NCBI GenBank assembly: GCA_023442905.1
Contig: JAEZWY010000121.1
Span: 1 to 14,580 of the forward strand
From: Bacillota bacterium
GTDB lineage: Bacteria; Bacillota; Bacilli; Lactobacillales; Aerococcaceae
Length of the DNA: 14,580 nt
Reading direction: 5' to 3'
Shown here: one piece after another, positions 6,884-14,332 of the stretch
Layout of the letters: each line of letters opens with the position of its first letter
Position numbering within the stretch: the first letter of the stretch is position 1
Position numbers and translations under genes: made by a program
The notes under the pieces: model-generated
The model's input: the letters and a program-made list of their open reading frames with translations, nothing else
Databases searched by the model: none
What the model was told of the DNA's origin: nothing

Positions 6884-8023
6884 TTGGAAAAAGCACAAAG
6901 AATTAAAATCTTACAAGATATCGTCAAAATTAAATCGGTAAATGCACATGAAAAAGAAGTTGCCGATTACCTAGCTGACCTATTTGCAAAATATGATATT
7001 GAAAGCAAACAAGTTGAATATGCAGAGGGACGCAATAATTTAGTCGCAGAATTGGGCTCTGACCAAGATGGTAAAGTACTAGCTGTTTCCGGACATATGG
7101 ATGTTGTTGAAGCTGGTAACGAATCAGAATGGGCTTTTCCACCATTCTCAGGAGCAATCGATGGAGATAAATTATATGGTCGCGGTACCACAGACATGAA
7201 ATCTGGTCTGGCAGCCTTGGCTATCGCTATGTGTGAGTTAAAAGAAGAAGGGGCAGACTTAAACGGTCGTGTTCGTTTCCTTGGTACAGTCGGAGAAGAA
7301 ATTGGTCGGATTGGCTCTAAACAATTAGTAAAAGAAGGATATGCTGATGATATTGATGGGTTAATTATTGCTGAACCTTCAAGTTCTATCATTGCTTACA
7401 CTCATAAAGGGTCTATGAACTTTACAGTGACCGCAAAAGGTAAATCTGCACATTCTTCAATGCCTGCTGAAGGAATCAATGCGATTAACCATATCGCTGA
7501 TTTCGTGCTACATTTTAATGAAGCCATGGATAAAGTGGTTAATGAGTATGAAAACCCTGAATTGGGCCGTGTTGCGGCATCTGTCACTGTAATTAACGGT
7601 GGTGATCAAGTTAACTCAATTCCTGCACGCGCAACAATTGAAGGTAACATACGGACAATTCCAGAATTTTCTAACCCTGAAGTGAAGAAAGTAATAAATG
7701 GTATTCTGGACGAATTAAATCAAAAAGAGAATTACAATCTTTCAATTACTTATGATGTAGATGACAATGCTGTAGAAAAAGCAAAAGATTCTCCTTTAGT
7801 ACAGATCTTCGATAAATTAACGTCAGATGACGTGAAACCAGGTGGTATTTCACCTGTAACTGATGCGGAAGCCTTCGCAAGTACAGACAGAGACTTTGAC
7901 CTAGTGATCTTTGGTCCTGGTGAAGAAAGCTTGCCACATCAACTTAATGAATATGTATCTGTTGAAGATTACTTAAGTAAAATTGATCTATTCAAAGAAG
8001 CAATTAAAGAATACCTAAAATAA
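6884..8023 (+). CDS. M20 family metallopeptidase / ArgE-DapE type deacylase
   Basis: This 379-residue cytoplasmic M20 hydrolase uses two metal ions to cleave an amide bond, releasing an amino acid or an acyl group. The signature positions are present: H71 in SGHMDVV, bridging D104 in GRGTTDMKSG, base E138 and ligand E139 in GTVGEEIG, E164 in AEPSS, and C-terminal H352 in LPHQLNEYV. The lid (dimerisation) domain occupies roughly 175-290, with THKGSMNF at its edge. It resembles proteins labelled succinyl-diaminopimelate desuccinylase or acetylornithine deacetylase in lactic acid bacteria. There are no lysine or arginine biosynthesis genes nearby, so the substrate stays open and a dipeptidase role is possible. 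The start is TTG at 6884, 7 bases after AGGAGG. It has its own promoter and terminator. Confidence 0.9.
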   Translation: MEKAQRIKILQDIVKIKSVNAHEKEVADYLADLFAKYDIESKQVEYAEGRNNLVAELGSDQDGKVLAVSGHMDVVEAGNESEWAFPPFSGAIDGDKLYGRGTTDMKSGLAALAIAMCELKEEGADLNGRVRFLGTVGEEIGRIGSKQLVKEGYADDIDGLIIAEPSSSIIAYTHKGSMNFTVTAKGKSAHSSMPAEGINAINHIADFVLHFNEAMDKVVNEYENPELGRVAASVTVINGGDQVNSIPARATIEGNIRTIPEFSNPEVKKVINGILDELNQKENYNLSITYDVDDNAVEKAKDSPLVQIFDKLTSDDVKPGGISPVTDAEAFASTDRDFDLVIFGPGEESLPHQLNEYVSVEDYLSKIDLFKEAIKEYLK

Positions 8024-8053
8024 ACTGATTAAATACTAGCGTATACCGATATG

Positions 8054-8106
8054 CTCCTCTTAAAGTTGGGACTCTATAAAATAGCCTACTTTAAGGGGAG
8101 TTTTTT
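8054..8106 (+). terminator. Terminator of the M20 peptidase gene
   Basis: CTCCTCTTAAAGT (from 8054) pairs with ACTTTAAGGGGAG (ending 8100). The apical part can fold a second small CTAT/ATAG hairpin, and six T follow at 8101-8106. Confidence 0.9.
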
Positions 8107-8128
8107 ACTTACTTTAACATGCATCGCC

Positions 8129-8156
8129 TTTCTTTTTAGCGAATAAACGGTATAAT
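8129..8156 (+). promoter_or_regulatory. Candidate dcd promoter
   Basis: A perfect TATAAT lies at 8151-8156, 30 bases before the dCTP deaminase start. The best -35 is a weak TTTCTT at 8129-8134, with a 16-base spacer. The position right after a terminator supports a real promoter. Confidence 0.55.
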
Positions 8157-8186
8157 AAGATAAAATAGTGAACAAAGGGTGAGTGT

Positions 8187-8705
8187 ATGATTTTATCAGG
8201 CAAGAAAATTGCGGAAGAGCAAGGGAATGGTATTAAGATAACGCCATTTAACGAAGGTCAGGTCAATCCAAATTCTTATAATTTGAGACTATCTAATGAG
8301 CTGGCTTATTATGAAGATGATGTATTGGATATGAAAAAAAAGCCAACACTTAAGTCTATTCAAATTCCTGAAGACGGATACCTATTGGAACCAGGAAAGC
8401 TATATTTAGGACGTACAGTCGAATATACGGAAACAGATAAATATGTACCGATGCTTGAAGGCCGTTCATCTATTGGGCGATTAGGTCTATATATTCACGT
8501 AACTGCGGGATTCGGTGATGTTGGTTTTTCAGGTTATTGGACCTTAGAGATGCATTGTTTACAACCAATTCGCATCTACCCAAATGTTGAAATTTGCCAG
8601 ATTTACTACCATACAATTAACGGTGAATACGATTTATATTCATCTGGGAAGTATGCCAATAACCAAGGGATTCAAGAATCACGTTTGTATCAAGATTTCA
8701 TCTAA
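8187..8705 (+). CDS. dcd: dCTP deaminase, possibly bifunctional dCTP deaminase/dUTPase
   Basis: This 172-residue protein of the dUTPase/Dcd fold converts dCTP to dUTP, or directly to dUMP if bifunctional, feeding thymidylate synthesis. Visible motifs are ILSGKKI at the N-terminus, NPNSYNLRL at 27-35, EGRSSIGRLGL at 91-101, HVTAGFGDVGFSG at 104-116, the catalytic Glu at E121 in TLEM, and a C-terminal NNQGIQESR stretch. The AGFxDxGFxG form resembles the bifunctional Mycobacterium tuberculosis enzyme as I recall it. The E. coli monofunctional enzyme has an AHRIDPGW form. The protein is short but complete. ATG follows AAAGGGTGAG closely. It stands alone between two terminators. ThyA, which uses the dUMP product, is encoded about 4.6 kb downstream. 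Confidence 0.9.
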   Translation: MILSGKKIAEEQGNGIKITPFNEGQVNPNSYNLRLSNELAYYEDDVLDMKKKPTLKSIQIPEDGYLLEPGKLYLGRTVEYTETDKYVPMLEGRSSIGRLGLYIHVTAGFGDVGFSGYWTLEMHCLQPIRIYPNVEICQIYYHTINGEYDLYSSGKYANNQGIQESRLYQDFI

Positions 8706-8740
8706 TAGACCCTGTTTTAAATTATGAATATTTTGTGAAG

Positions 8741-8765
8741 AAAAGCCATGAATATGGCTTTTTTT
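8741..8765 (+). terminator. dcd terminator
   Basis: AAAAGCCAT (8741-8749) pairs perfectly with ATGGCTTTT (8754-8762) over a GAAT loop and runs into further T to 8765. Confidence 0.9.
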
Positions 8766-8781
8766 GTGAAAGCAAGTTTAC

Positions 8782-8798
8782 TTTGACCAAATTTGACT
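8782..8798 (+). promoter_or_regulatory. CtsR box upstream of ftsH
   Basis: TTTGACC (8782-8788), AAA, TTTGACT (8792-8798) is a heptad direct repeat with a 3-base gap. On the minus strand it reads AGTCAAA-TTT-GGTCAAA, matching the known CtsR operator RGTCAAA-NAN-RGTCAAA except for the central A. It overlaps the expected -35 region of the ftsH promoter, where bound repressor would block transcription. CtsR is the repressor of clp genes in Firmicutes and is relieved by heat or protein stress. Confidence 0.8.
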
Positions 8799-8814
8799 TT
8801 GGATAGGTTATAAT
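8783..8814 (+). promoter_or_regulatory. ftsH promoter
   Basis: A perfect TATAAT lies at 8809-8814. The two TTGACY hexamers in the CtsR box stand 20 and 10 bases away, so neither has ideal spacing. At 17 bases the sequence is ACCAAA. The -35 is therefore weak or off-spacing, and basal activity may be low. Confidence 0.6.
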
Positions 8815-8834
8815 ATATTTGTAGTTAAGAAGTA

Positions 8835-8861
8835 TAGCTAGTGACATATGTATTCTAGCTA
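8835..8861 (+). other. Hairpin in the ftsH leader
   Basis: TAGCTAG (8835-8841) pairs perfectly with CTAGCTA (8855-8861) around a 13-base loop that contains CATATG. It lies in the predicted 5' leader of about 85 bases, upstream of the ribosome site. There is no T run, so it is not a terminator. Its role is unknown. Confidence 0.4.
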
Positions 8862-8892
8862 AATAACTTGTATATTTTGAACAATAATGAGC

Positions 8893-8900
8893 AGGAGTGA
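8893..8900 (+). promoter_or_regulatory. Ribosome binding site fixing the ftsH start
   Basis: AGGAGTGA precedes ATG 8905 by 4 bases, or 7 when counted from AGGAG. The earlier in-frame ATG at 8887 has no such site upstream, and using it would bury this one in the coding region. Confidence 0.7.
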
Positions 8901-8904
8901 ATAT

Positions 8905-10791
8905 ATGAGCAGAAATAAAAAACAGAAAAAGAATCGGAAGAAAGGTTTAAATTTTGGAAACTCACCTAATGGTGGCTACTTCAATTTTATGAATGCCTTT
9001 TGGTGGGTTATTTTAATCATTCTAGGATTAAATCTACTATTCCCGGCTATTACCGCTATGCAGGTAGAAGAGGTTCCGTACTCTTCATTTGTTAGCCAAG
9101 TAGATGCAGGTCAAGTTCAAAGCGTAGAAATCAATCAATACGATTTAACCTGGACAGCTGAAACTGATGGGGACAGCCAAGTATACACGACTGGTAAAGT
9201 AGACGATCCAGAATTGGTCAGCCGATTAGAAGCTAATAATGTTACTTACCAAACTGAAATTTATCAACCAACTTCTCCTATCATCTCTTTCTTACTTACA
9301 TTTATTTTACCTTTTGCAGTTATCTACTGGTTAATGCGTAAGGTAATGCAGAAAATGACTGGTGCTAGTGATTCCAAGATCGACCTTTCAGGTGGAGGCG
9401 GTTTTGGGGGAATGAATTTTGGTAAATCAGATGCAAAGATTTATGTTAAATCTGATAACTCACGAAACTTTAAGGATGTAGCAGGTCAAGACGAGGCTAA
9501 AGAATCTTTAGTTGAGGTTGTAGATTATCTGAAAGAGCCAAAAAAATACCAAGCAATTGGTGCCCAAGCACCACGTGGGGTCCTACTAGTAGGTCCTCCA
9601 GGTACAGGTAAAACCTTGATGGCTCAGGCTGTGGCAGGAGAAGCTGGTGTGCCATTCTTCTCTATTGCAGGTTCTGAATTCGTTGAAATGTTTGTCGGTC
9701 GTGGGGCTGCAAAAGTGCGTGACCTCTTTAAACAAGCGAATGATAAAGCTCCATGTATCGTCTTTATCGATGAAATTGATACGATTGGTAAATCTCGTGA
9801 TAATTCATATTCAACCAATGACGAACGTGAACAAACTTTAAACCAATTACTAACTGAAATGGATGGGTTTGAAGGTGATAAGGGTGTTATTATCCTTGCA
9901 GCCACCAACCGTCCTGAATCGCTGGATAAAGCCCTCTTACGACCTGGTCGCTTTGACCGTCAAATTTCTATGGAATTACCTGACTTAAAGGGACGTGAAG
10001 AAATTCTTCGTGTCCACGCTAAAGAATATAAGATGGGTTCAAATATCGATTATCGTTACATTGCTCGTGCAACTGCGGGTGCATCCGGGGCAGACTTAGC
10101 CAACATTATTAATGAAGCCGGTTTACGTGCTGTTAGAAATAACCATAAGGAGATTAGTCAAATTGACTTAGACGAATCTGTTGATGTTGTTTTAGCAGGT
10201 CAAATTAAGAAGAATGACATCCTTTCTCCAGAAGAACGTCGTGTGGTATCTTATCACGAAATCGGTCATGCGCTGGTTGCAGCCCAACAATCGGGTTCAG
10301 CACCAGTAGAAAAGATTACGATTATTCCTCGTACATCTGGAGCCCTTGGATATACTATGCAAGTGGAACAAGGCGAGAAATCACTTTATACTAAGCAAGA
10401 ACTATATAATCAATTAATGACACTTGCTGGTGGACGTGCAGCCGAAGAGGTAGTCTTTGGGGAAGTGACCACTGGAGCATCTAATGATATTGAAAAAATG
10501 ACTAAGATTGCACGATCTATGGTAACGCAATATGGTATGTCCGATACTTTTGGTATGATGCAATTAGAAAGTCGTACGAATCGATACTTATCTGATAATA
10601 CACAGAGTCAAGTATCAGGAGGGACTGCTGAAAAAGCGGACCAAGAGGTTATTGAATTAATTAAACGTGCCCATCAAGAAGCTGGTGAAATCTTAATGAA
10701 TAACCGAGAAAAATTGGATGAATTATCTGAATACCTTATTCAAGAAGAAACGATCACCGGTCAACAATTCATGCAAATTTTAAATAAATAA
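8905..10791 (+). CDS. ftsH: ATP-dependent zinc metalloprotease FtsH (clostridial sequence type)
   Basis: This 628-residue membrane-anchored AAA+ protease degrades misfolded membrane and regulatory proteins. A Lys-rich cytoplasmic N-terminus precedes helix 1 (about 31-50), an extracellular domain (51-124) and helix 2 (about 126-144). A Gly-rich linker lies at 163-171. Walker A GPPGTGKT is at 230-237, the MFVG pore loop at 262-265, and Walker B FIDE at 287-290. The second-region-of-homology arginines are R349 and R352. The zinc site is HEIGH at 451-455, with D528 as third ligand. R266 stands where many FtsH have Val (GRGAAK for GVGASR). The protease part (ITIIPRTSGALGYTMQ) resembles clostridial FtsH more than the lactobacillar type (TIVPRGRAGGYM). 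It is 60-90 residues shorter than typical Lactobacillales FtsH and lacks the usual tilS-hpt neighbours. It may be a second, CtsR-controlled paralogue. Confidence 0.95.
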   Translation: MSRNKKQKKNRKKGLNFGNSPNGGYFNFMNAFWWVILIILGLNLLFPAITAMQVEEVPYSSFVSQVDAGQVQSVEINQYDLTWTAETDGDSQVYTTGKVDDPELVSRLEANNVTYQTEIYQPTSPIISFLLTFILPFAVIYWLMRKVMQKMTGASDSKIDLSGGGGFGGMNFGKSDAKIYVKSDNSRNFKDVAGQDEAKESLVEVVDYLKEPKKYQAIGAQAPRGVLLVGPPGTGKTLMAQAVAGEAGVPFFSIAGSEFVEMFVGRGAAKVRDLFKQANDKAPCIVFIDEIDTIGKSRDNSYSTNDEREQTLNQLLTEMDGFEGDKGVIILAATNRPESLDKALLRPGRFDRQISMELPDLKGREEILRVHAKEYKMGSNIDYRYIARATAGASGADLANIINEAGLRAVRNNHKEISQIDLDESVDVVLAGQIKKNDILSPEERRVVSYHEIGHALVAAQQSGSAPVEKITIIPRTSGALGYTMQVEQGEKSLYTKQELYNQLMTLAGGRAAEEVVFGEVTTGASNDIEKMTKIARSMVTQYGMSDTFGMMQLESRTNRYLSDNTQSQVSGGTAEKADQEVIELIKRAHQEAGEILMNNREKLDELSEYLIQEETITGQQFMQILNK

Positions 10792-10793
10792 GA

Positions 10794-10829
10794 TCAAAAA
10801 CGTTCGTGAAAATTCACGAACGTTTTTGA
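10794..10829. terminator. Bidirectional terminator between ftsH and the small membrane protein gene
   Basis: This is a perfect 36-base inverted repeat (17-base arms around AA) with a run of A on the left and of T on the right. It can stop transcription from ftsH and from the convergent minus-strand gene. Confidence 0.95.
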
Positions 10830-10847
10830 TTGTAAATTTTTGTTTTT

Positions 10848-11207
10848 TTATAAATACTTCATCAGTAATAGGGATAGGACGATACCAATAATTGAGGTAA
10901 AAATCCTTTGTTTATGATAATCTCTTGTTTGATCATTTGGGGCTTCAATAGGTTCAATTACACCGTCAACCTCGATAAATCCGCCAGCTTGAGCATGTTT
11001 ATCCTTTTTACGCCATTGCCATAAGTGATAGACACTGCGTATAAGCAGTGCGATTGATAAAATTAGTAATAGGGTTGGGAATATTTGAATAAACAATTTG
11101 GTAAAGAATATGAAGAGCATGATTAATAAAGCTAAAATCGCTAATAAGGCAAAACAACCTAGACCTGAAGAGCCGTTATATACATAAACGCGTCGTTTGT
11201 TATTCAT
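10848..11207 (-). CDS. Small membrane protein of unknown function
   Basis: This 119-residue protein is not one I recognise. A short basic N-terminus (MNNKRR) precedes NGSSGLGCF. Two close hydrophobic helices follow (about 18-36 and 38-57), with K37 between them. A basic WQWRKKDK stretch starts a soluble loop of about 40 residues (64-100), and a last helix runs 102-118. The basic segments suggest the N-terminus and loop orientation follow the positive-inside rule. No catalytic motif or lipobox is visible. ATG at 11207 follows a very strong GGAGGTGAC site (11213-11221), so high translation is likely. It has its own promoter and shares a terminator with ftsH; adjacency to ftsH is convergent, which gives no operon link. 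Confidence 0.8.
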   Translation of the reverse strand: MNNKRRVYVYNGSSGLGCFALLAILALLIMLFIFFTKLFIQIFPTLLLILSIALLIRSVYHLWQWRKKDKHAQAGGFIEVDGVIEPIEAPNDQTRDYHKQRIFTSIIGIVLSLLLMKYL

Positions 11208-11240
11208 GAATTGTCACCTCCAATGGGCACTTTTTATTCT

Positions 11241-11269
11241 ATTATAGCGAATTGTCACATGTATTGAAA
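11241..11269 (-). promoter_or_regulatory. Promoter of the small membrane protein gene
   Basis: On the minus strand, TTTCAA (11269-11264) and a perfect TATAAT (11246-11241) are separated by 17 bases. The predicted start is about 25 bases before the ribosome site. Confidence 0.65.
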
Positions 11270-11337
11270 ATGATTCTGTTGATTGTTTAGTCATTAAGAT
11301 AAGAATCGTTAAAGCATTCTGATTGCACCTGGTTATA

Positions 11338-11346
11338 TGGTAGAAT
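11338..11346 (+). promoter_or_regulatory. Extended -10 promoter for the ABC-F gene
   Basis: TGGTAGAAT (11338-11346) fits the extended -10 form TGNTATAAT with one mismatch. No good -35 is seen 16-18 bases upstream, which extended -10 promoters tolerate. It probably drives the ABC-F, thyA and folA genes. Confidence 0.5.
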
Positions 11347-11379
11347 AGTACAGAATGAACGGAGAGGACAGGGTTATAT

Positions 11380-13287
11380 ATGAAAGATTACAAAGCATTA
11401 AATTGGTCGAAAACATATGGTATGAAACAATTATTAAATGACGTTTCCTTCTTAATTCGAGAGGGACAACACGTTGGTTTAGTTGGTGCCAATGGATCGG
11501 GCAAGACAACTTTATTAAATATCATTGCAGGAAAATCTAGTTTAGATAAAGGTGAAATTGAGCATCCAAAAGATTTTACTGTAGGGATTGTGACCCAAGA
11601 TCCAGAATTAGACGAAAACCAGACAATTTTTGAGGCAGTATACCACTCAGAAAGCCCAATTGTCCAATTAGTAGGTCGATACGAAGAGATTACTTTAGAT
11701 TTACAATTAGACCCAGAAAATAGCCAACTTCAAAAGAAATTTCAAGTAATTGAACAAGAAATGAACGCACAAAATGCTTGGAATTTAGATACAACTATTC
11801 AAACGATTCTATCTAAGTTAGGGATTAGTGATTTAACCCAAGAGGTGAAAGTATTATCTGGGGGGCAACGTAAACGTGTTGGTTTGGCTAAAGTTTTGAT
11901 TGAAGAACCAGATTTACTACTAATGGATGAACCTACCAACCATTTAGATTTTGAAATGGTAGAATGGCTAGAAAACTATATTGCTAATTATAAAAAATCA
12001 GTATTGGTTGTAACACATGATAGATATTTCCTAGATCAAATTACCACCCATATTTTTGCTTTAGACCGCGGAGACTTGAAGCAATATGAAGGGAATTATC
12101 AGATCTATTTGGAAAAATTACAGTCTGAGCATGAAATTGAAGCGGCTACTATGGCCAAGCAAAAGAAATTATATAAGAGTGAATTAGCGTGGATGCGTAA
12201 AGGGGCCAAAGCAAGAACGACTAAACAACAAGCCCGTATTCATCGTTTTGAGAACTTAAAAGACAAAGTAAGCCAAAGAACAGATGATAGCGAATTAACA
12301 GTAGATTTAGATACACAGCGCTTGGGGAATAAAGTACTGGAATTTGATCACTTGACAGTTGGGTATCCCAATAAGCCATTAATTGAAAACATCAATTTGC
12401 TATTACAAAATAAAGAACGTATCGGTATTATTGGAGATAATGGTGTAGGGAAAACGACTTTCTTAAATACGATTGCCGGTATTCAGCCACCTTTATCAGG
12501 TGAAGTAAAAACGGGTGAAACGGTTCGTATTGCCTATTTCCAACAAATACCGACTGATCTACCTGAAGATAAAAGAGTTATCAATTATGTACAAGAAATC
12601 GCTTCTGAATATGTCTATGATGATGGTACACAAGCCTCTTCTGCTCAAATGTTAGAGCAATTTTTATTCCCACGTGAATCTCATGGCATGTTAATTGGGA
12701 CCTTATCAGGTGGCGAAAGAAAACGACTTTATCTGTTAAAAATCTTAATGACGCGACCAAATGTTTTACTATTAGATGAGCCAACCAACGATTTAGATAT
12801 TGATACTTTATCTGTGTTAGAGGACTACCTAGAAACTTTCCAAGGAACAGTTATTACTGTATCCCATGACCGCTACTTCTTAGATAAGGTGGTTGAGAAG
12901 CTAATTATTGTCGATAGTGTAGACAATACAGTACAATTAATCTATGGTAACTACCATGATTATAGAGATGCAATGAAGGCAACACAAAGTAGCCAAGTAA
13001 CAAATAGTAGCTCGTCCATTCAATCAAATAATCAATCATCTGAACTGGAATCAGAAACTGTGGCTAAGCCTAAGCGAATGTCTTATCAAGAGAAGAAAGA
13101 TTGGGCAGTTATAGAAAGTGAAATCGAGCAATTAGAGAATGAAATTGAATCGATAGACCTAGCTATGAACGAAAACGGAAATGATTACAGCAAATTAAGT
13201 GAATTGCAATTAGAGAAAGAAAGCAAAGAAAATGATTTGCTAGAAAAGATGACTTACTGGGAATATCTATCTGGTTTGGAAAGTTAA
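11380..13287 (+). CDS. yfmR: ABC-F ATPase, YfmR/Uup group (ribosome-associated)
   Basis: This 635-residue soluble protein has two ABC ATPase domains and no membrane segment. ABC-F proteins act on ribosomes; the Bacillus YfmR / E. coli Uup group helps with difficult translation. Domain 1 has Walker A GANGSGKTT (36-44), LSGGQ (159-163), Walker B ending D183-E184 and THD (212-214). The linker contains WMRKGAKARTTKQQARIHRF (271-290), diagnostic of the Uup/YfmR group. Domain 2 has GDNGVGKTT (352-360), LSGGE (442-446) and D466-E467. A Ser/Asn-rich hinge (about 535-555) leads to a charged coiled coil (about 565-630), as in Uup. There is no sign of an antibiotic-resistance ABC-F with an extended linker. 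ATG lies 12 bases after GGAGAGG, a long spacing. thyA follows by 42 bases. Confidence 0.9.
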   Translation: MKDYKALNWSKTYGMKQLLNDVSFLIREGQHVGLVGANGSGKTTLLNIIAGKSSLDKGEIEHPKDFTVGIVTQDPELDENQTIFEAVYHSESPIVQLVGRYEEITLDLQLDPENSQLQKKFQVIEQEMNAQNAWNLDTTIQTILSKLGISDLTQEVKVLSGGQRKRVGLAKVLIEEPDLLLMDEPTNHLDFEMVEWLENYIANYKKSVLVVTHDRYFLDQITTHIFALDRGDLKQYEGNYQIYLEKLQSEHEIEAATMAKQKKLYKSELAWMRKGAKARTTKQQARIHRFENLKDKVSQRTDDSELTVDLDTQRLGNKVLEFDHLTVGYPNKPLIENINLLLQNKERIGIIGDNGVGKTTFLNTIAGIQPPLSGEVKTGETVRIAYFQQIPTDLPEDKRVINYVQEIASEYVYDDGTQASSAQMLEQFLFPRESHGMLIGTLSGGERKRLYLLKILMTRPNVLLLDEPTNDLDIDTLSVLEDYLETFQGTVITVSHDRYFLDKVVEKLIIVDSVDNTVQLIYGNYHDYRDAMKATQSSQVTNSSSSIQSNNQSSELESETVAKPKRMSYQEKKDWAVIESEIEQLENEIESIDLAMNENGNDYSKLSELQLEKESKENDLLEKMTYWEYLSGLES

Positions 13288-13315
13288 GCAGTACATTTAA
13301 AATTGAAAGAATACT

Positions 13316-13321
13316 AGGAGG
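13316..13321 (+). promoter_or_regulatory. Ribosome binding site for the thyA TTG start
   Basis: A perfect AGGAGG lies 8 bases before TTG at 13330. No ATG in frame is near, and the protein family begins at this point, so TTG is the start. Confidence 0.85.
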
Positions 13322-13329
13322 CAAAGATT

Positions 13330-14277
13330 TTGGCAAAACAATACTTAGATTTTCTACAACATATTTTAGATAACGGTCAAGACAAAAGTGACCGTACAGG
13401 CGTGGGCACTAGATCTGTCTTTGGTTATCAAATGCGGTTTGATTTAAGTGAAGGATTCCCTTTACTAACAACTAAAAAAGTACCTTTTGGCTTAATTAAG
13501 AGCGAGTTGCTATGGTTCCTAAAAGGTGATACGAATATTCGTTATTTATTGGAAAATAACAACCATATTTGGGATGAATGGGCTTTTAAACGTTGGGTTG
13601 AGTCAGATGCTTATCAAGGACCAGATATGACTGATTTTGGTTTACGAGCAGACGCAGATGCAGAATTTAAACAAGTTTATCAGGCGGTTAAAAAAGAATT
13701 TTGCGACCGTGTTTTATCAGATGATGATTTCGCCGAAGAGTTCGGTGAATTAGGAAATGTATACGGGAAACAATGGCGCCACTGGGAGACACGTGAAGAC
13801 GGAGTAATTGATCAAATTGCGAATATTATTGATCAATTGAAAAATAATCCCGATTCTCGTCGTATTATGCTTTCTGCTTGGAACCCTGAAGACGTGCCTA
13901 ATATGGCATTACCCCCTTGTCATACAATGAGTCAGTTTTATGTTCAAGATGGGAAATTGTCTTGTCAACTTTACCAGCGATCTGGGGATGCTTTCTTGGG
14001 CGTACCTTTTAATATCGCTTCATATGCCTTATTAACACATTTACTAGCAAGAGAAGCTGGTTTAGAGGTTGGTGACTATGTACATACTTTTGGTGATGCA
14101 CATATTTACAACAATCATTTTGATCAAGTGCATGAGCAATTAAGCCGAGAACCACGTATGCTACCAACATTAGAGATTAATGGAGAGGGTAAATCAATTT
14201 TTGATTTAGAAAAAGATGATATTAAAGTAAAAGGCTATAAACCTCATGAAGCAATTAAAGCACCAGTAGCGGTATAA
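13330..14277 (+). CDS. thyA: Thymidylate synthase
   Basis: This 315-residue ThyA converts dUMP and 5,10-methylene-tetrahydrofolate to dTMP and dihydrofolate. The catalytic nucleophile is C197 in LPPCHT. SDRTGVGTRS (20-29) carries the phosphate-binding R22. Arginines R177/R178 complete the phosphate site, and QLYQRSGDAFLGVPFNIASY holds nucleotide and folate contacts. The C-terminus ends APVAV, as required for closing over the substrate. An extra segment of about 50 residues (about 87-140) makes it the long Lactobacillus casei type, compared with the 264-residue E. coli form. The start is TTG. It lies 42 bases after the ABC-F gene without a terminator, and 55 bases before folA. Confidence 0.97.
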   Translation: MAKQYLDFLQHILDNGQDKSDRTGVGTRSVFGYQMRFDLSEGFPLLTTKKVPFGLIKSELLWFLKGDTNIRYLLENNNHIWDEWAFKRWVESDAYQGPDMTDFGLRADADAEFKQVYQAVKKEFCDRVLSDDDFAEEFGELGNVYGKQWRHWETREDGVIDQIANIIDQLKNNPDSRRIMLSAWNPEDVPNMALPPCHTMSQFYVQDGKLSCQLYQRSGDAFLGVPFNIASYALLTHLLAREAGLEVGDYVHTFGDAHIYNNHFDQVHEQLSREPRMLPTLEINGEGKSIFDLEKDDIKVKGYKPHEAIKAPVAV

Positions 14278-14332
14278 TAATAGACAACTATTAAAAGTTA
14301 TTTCTGTCACTAGTTGATAAGGAGGAATTACG

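Noticed and set aside
6967..7392. 141-codon open frame antisense to the M20 peptidase
   Set aside because: It lacks a ribosome site and any family resemblance, and is the reverse shadow of a well-supported gene.
9624..9908. 94-codon open frame antisense to the ftsH ATPase domain
   Set aside because: It mirrors conserved ftsH codons, has no ribosome site, and shows no protein-family features.
11258..11282. Fur/PerR-like AT-rich box upstream of the ABC-F gene
   Set aside because: The ATGATT-type half-sites do not form a convincing inverted repeat of the known consensus.
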